Positions 63,845 to 64,000 of a DNA stretch of 64,000 nt are shown piece after piece. The notes beneath the pieces were generated by a model that saw only the letters and a list, made by a program, of their open reading frames with translations, did not search any database and had not been told where the DNA came from. Origin of the DNA: Treponema brennaborense DSM 12168 (GTDB taxonomy: Bacteria > Spirochaetota > Spirochaetia > Treponematales > Treponemataceae). The DNA lies in the NCBI RefSeq assembly GCF_000212415.1, contig NC_015500.1, positions 248,001-312,000 on the forward strand, read 5' to 3'. Position 1 is the stretch's first letter. Each line of letters starts with the position of its first letter. Made by a program: the position numbers and the translations under genes.

Positions 63845-64000
63845 ATGAAAACTTCCGAAACTTTGATTTCGACACTGCGGGAAGTTCCCGCTGAGGCGGT
63901 GATCGCCAGTCATCAGCTTATGCTGCGCGCCGGACTTATCCGCAAATTGGGAAACGGCCTGTTTACGTATCTGCCGTTCGGACTGCGCTCGTTCCGCAAG
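63845..64000 (+). CDS. proS: Prolyl-tRNA synthetase (N-terminal part only)
   Basis: 52 residues before the window ends: [19 protein letters not shown], then [32 protein letters not shown] across about 22-52, the N-terminal helix and YLP motif 1 entry of bacterial-type (ProS) prolyl-tRNA synthetases. No ribosome site is visible; the start is 9 nt after a -10 box. Confidence 0.9.
   Translation, partial: MKTSETLISTLREVPAEAVIASHQLMLRAGLIRKLGNGLFTYLPFGLRSFRK

Overview
The window looks like chromosome from a host-associated spirochaete, most likely Treponema. This is an inference from gene content and style: chemoreceptors with unusual sensor modules, diguanylate cyclases, outer-membrane and lipoprotein genes with spirochaete-like lipoboxes, a LemA/TPM operon, and base composition near half G+C. 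No rRNA, tRNA, CRISPR array, transposase or phage gene was seen.

Layout. 1-5.4 kb: the start of an M16 peptidase lipoprotein, a flavin reductase, an ABC exporter, an EttA-type ABC-F factor and a small unknown gene. 5.4-15.7 kb: DUF2147 protein, 7TM chemoreceptor, DUF3298 lipoprotein, nfu-slyD, divergent aroK-like and PrsW-like genes, a Cache/GGDEF protein, and an AbrB-ABC operon. 15.7-22.4 kb: a self-contained beta-glucoside PTS operon transcribed leftward (EIIBCA, GH1 6-phospho-beta-glucosidase, LicT-type antiterminator, HPr, Enzyme I, lone EIIB), preceded by a textbook promoter and RAT/terminator; its EIIBCA gene has a one-base frameshift. 22.5-27.2 kb: surface proteins (barrel, metzincin-like lipoprotein, propeller-like lipoprotein, small lipoprotein). 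27.5-33.3 kb: carA and a carB gene fused to a diaminopimelate-epimerase domain. 33.6-45.8 kb: barrel protein, Mbeg1-like hydrolase, lactate dehydrogenase, GGDEF protein, mnmE, PAP2 phosphatase, DUF4015 glycoside hydrolase, MocR-like regulator, ApbE. 45.9-51 kb: an [FeFe]-hydrogenase-like/chemoreceptor fusion, aspS, a NifX-like protein, mntP. 51-57 kb: a complete ribose locus (LacI-type regulator, rbsD, rbsA, rbsC, rbsB, rbsK) with a 52-bp perfect palindrome as probable operator. 57-64 kb: Cache/HAMP chemoreceptor, lemA-TPM-TPM operon, a family of 101-bp repeats bracketing a GNAT gene and an A+T-rich gene interrupted by TAG, then the start of proS.

Cross-cutting observations. (1) Many genes start 6-10 nt after a -10 box and lack a Shine-Dalgarno sequence, suggesting leaderless or near-leaderless mRNAs; two divergent ones share one palindromic -35 hexamer. 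(2) Short tandem repeats crowd gene ends, and four conserved enzymes or regulators carry in-frame repeat insertions with periods divisible by three. (3) Several proteins lack a key residue of their family: the DapF domain (first catalytic Cys), the MocR protein (PLP lysine), HPr (Ser46) and the shikimate kinase (Arg58). (4) The most striking single genes are the hydrogenase-chemoreceptor fusion and the CarB-DapF fusion.

All calls come from reading the sequence; no database search was run.
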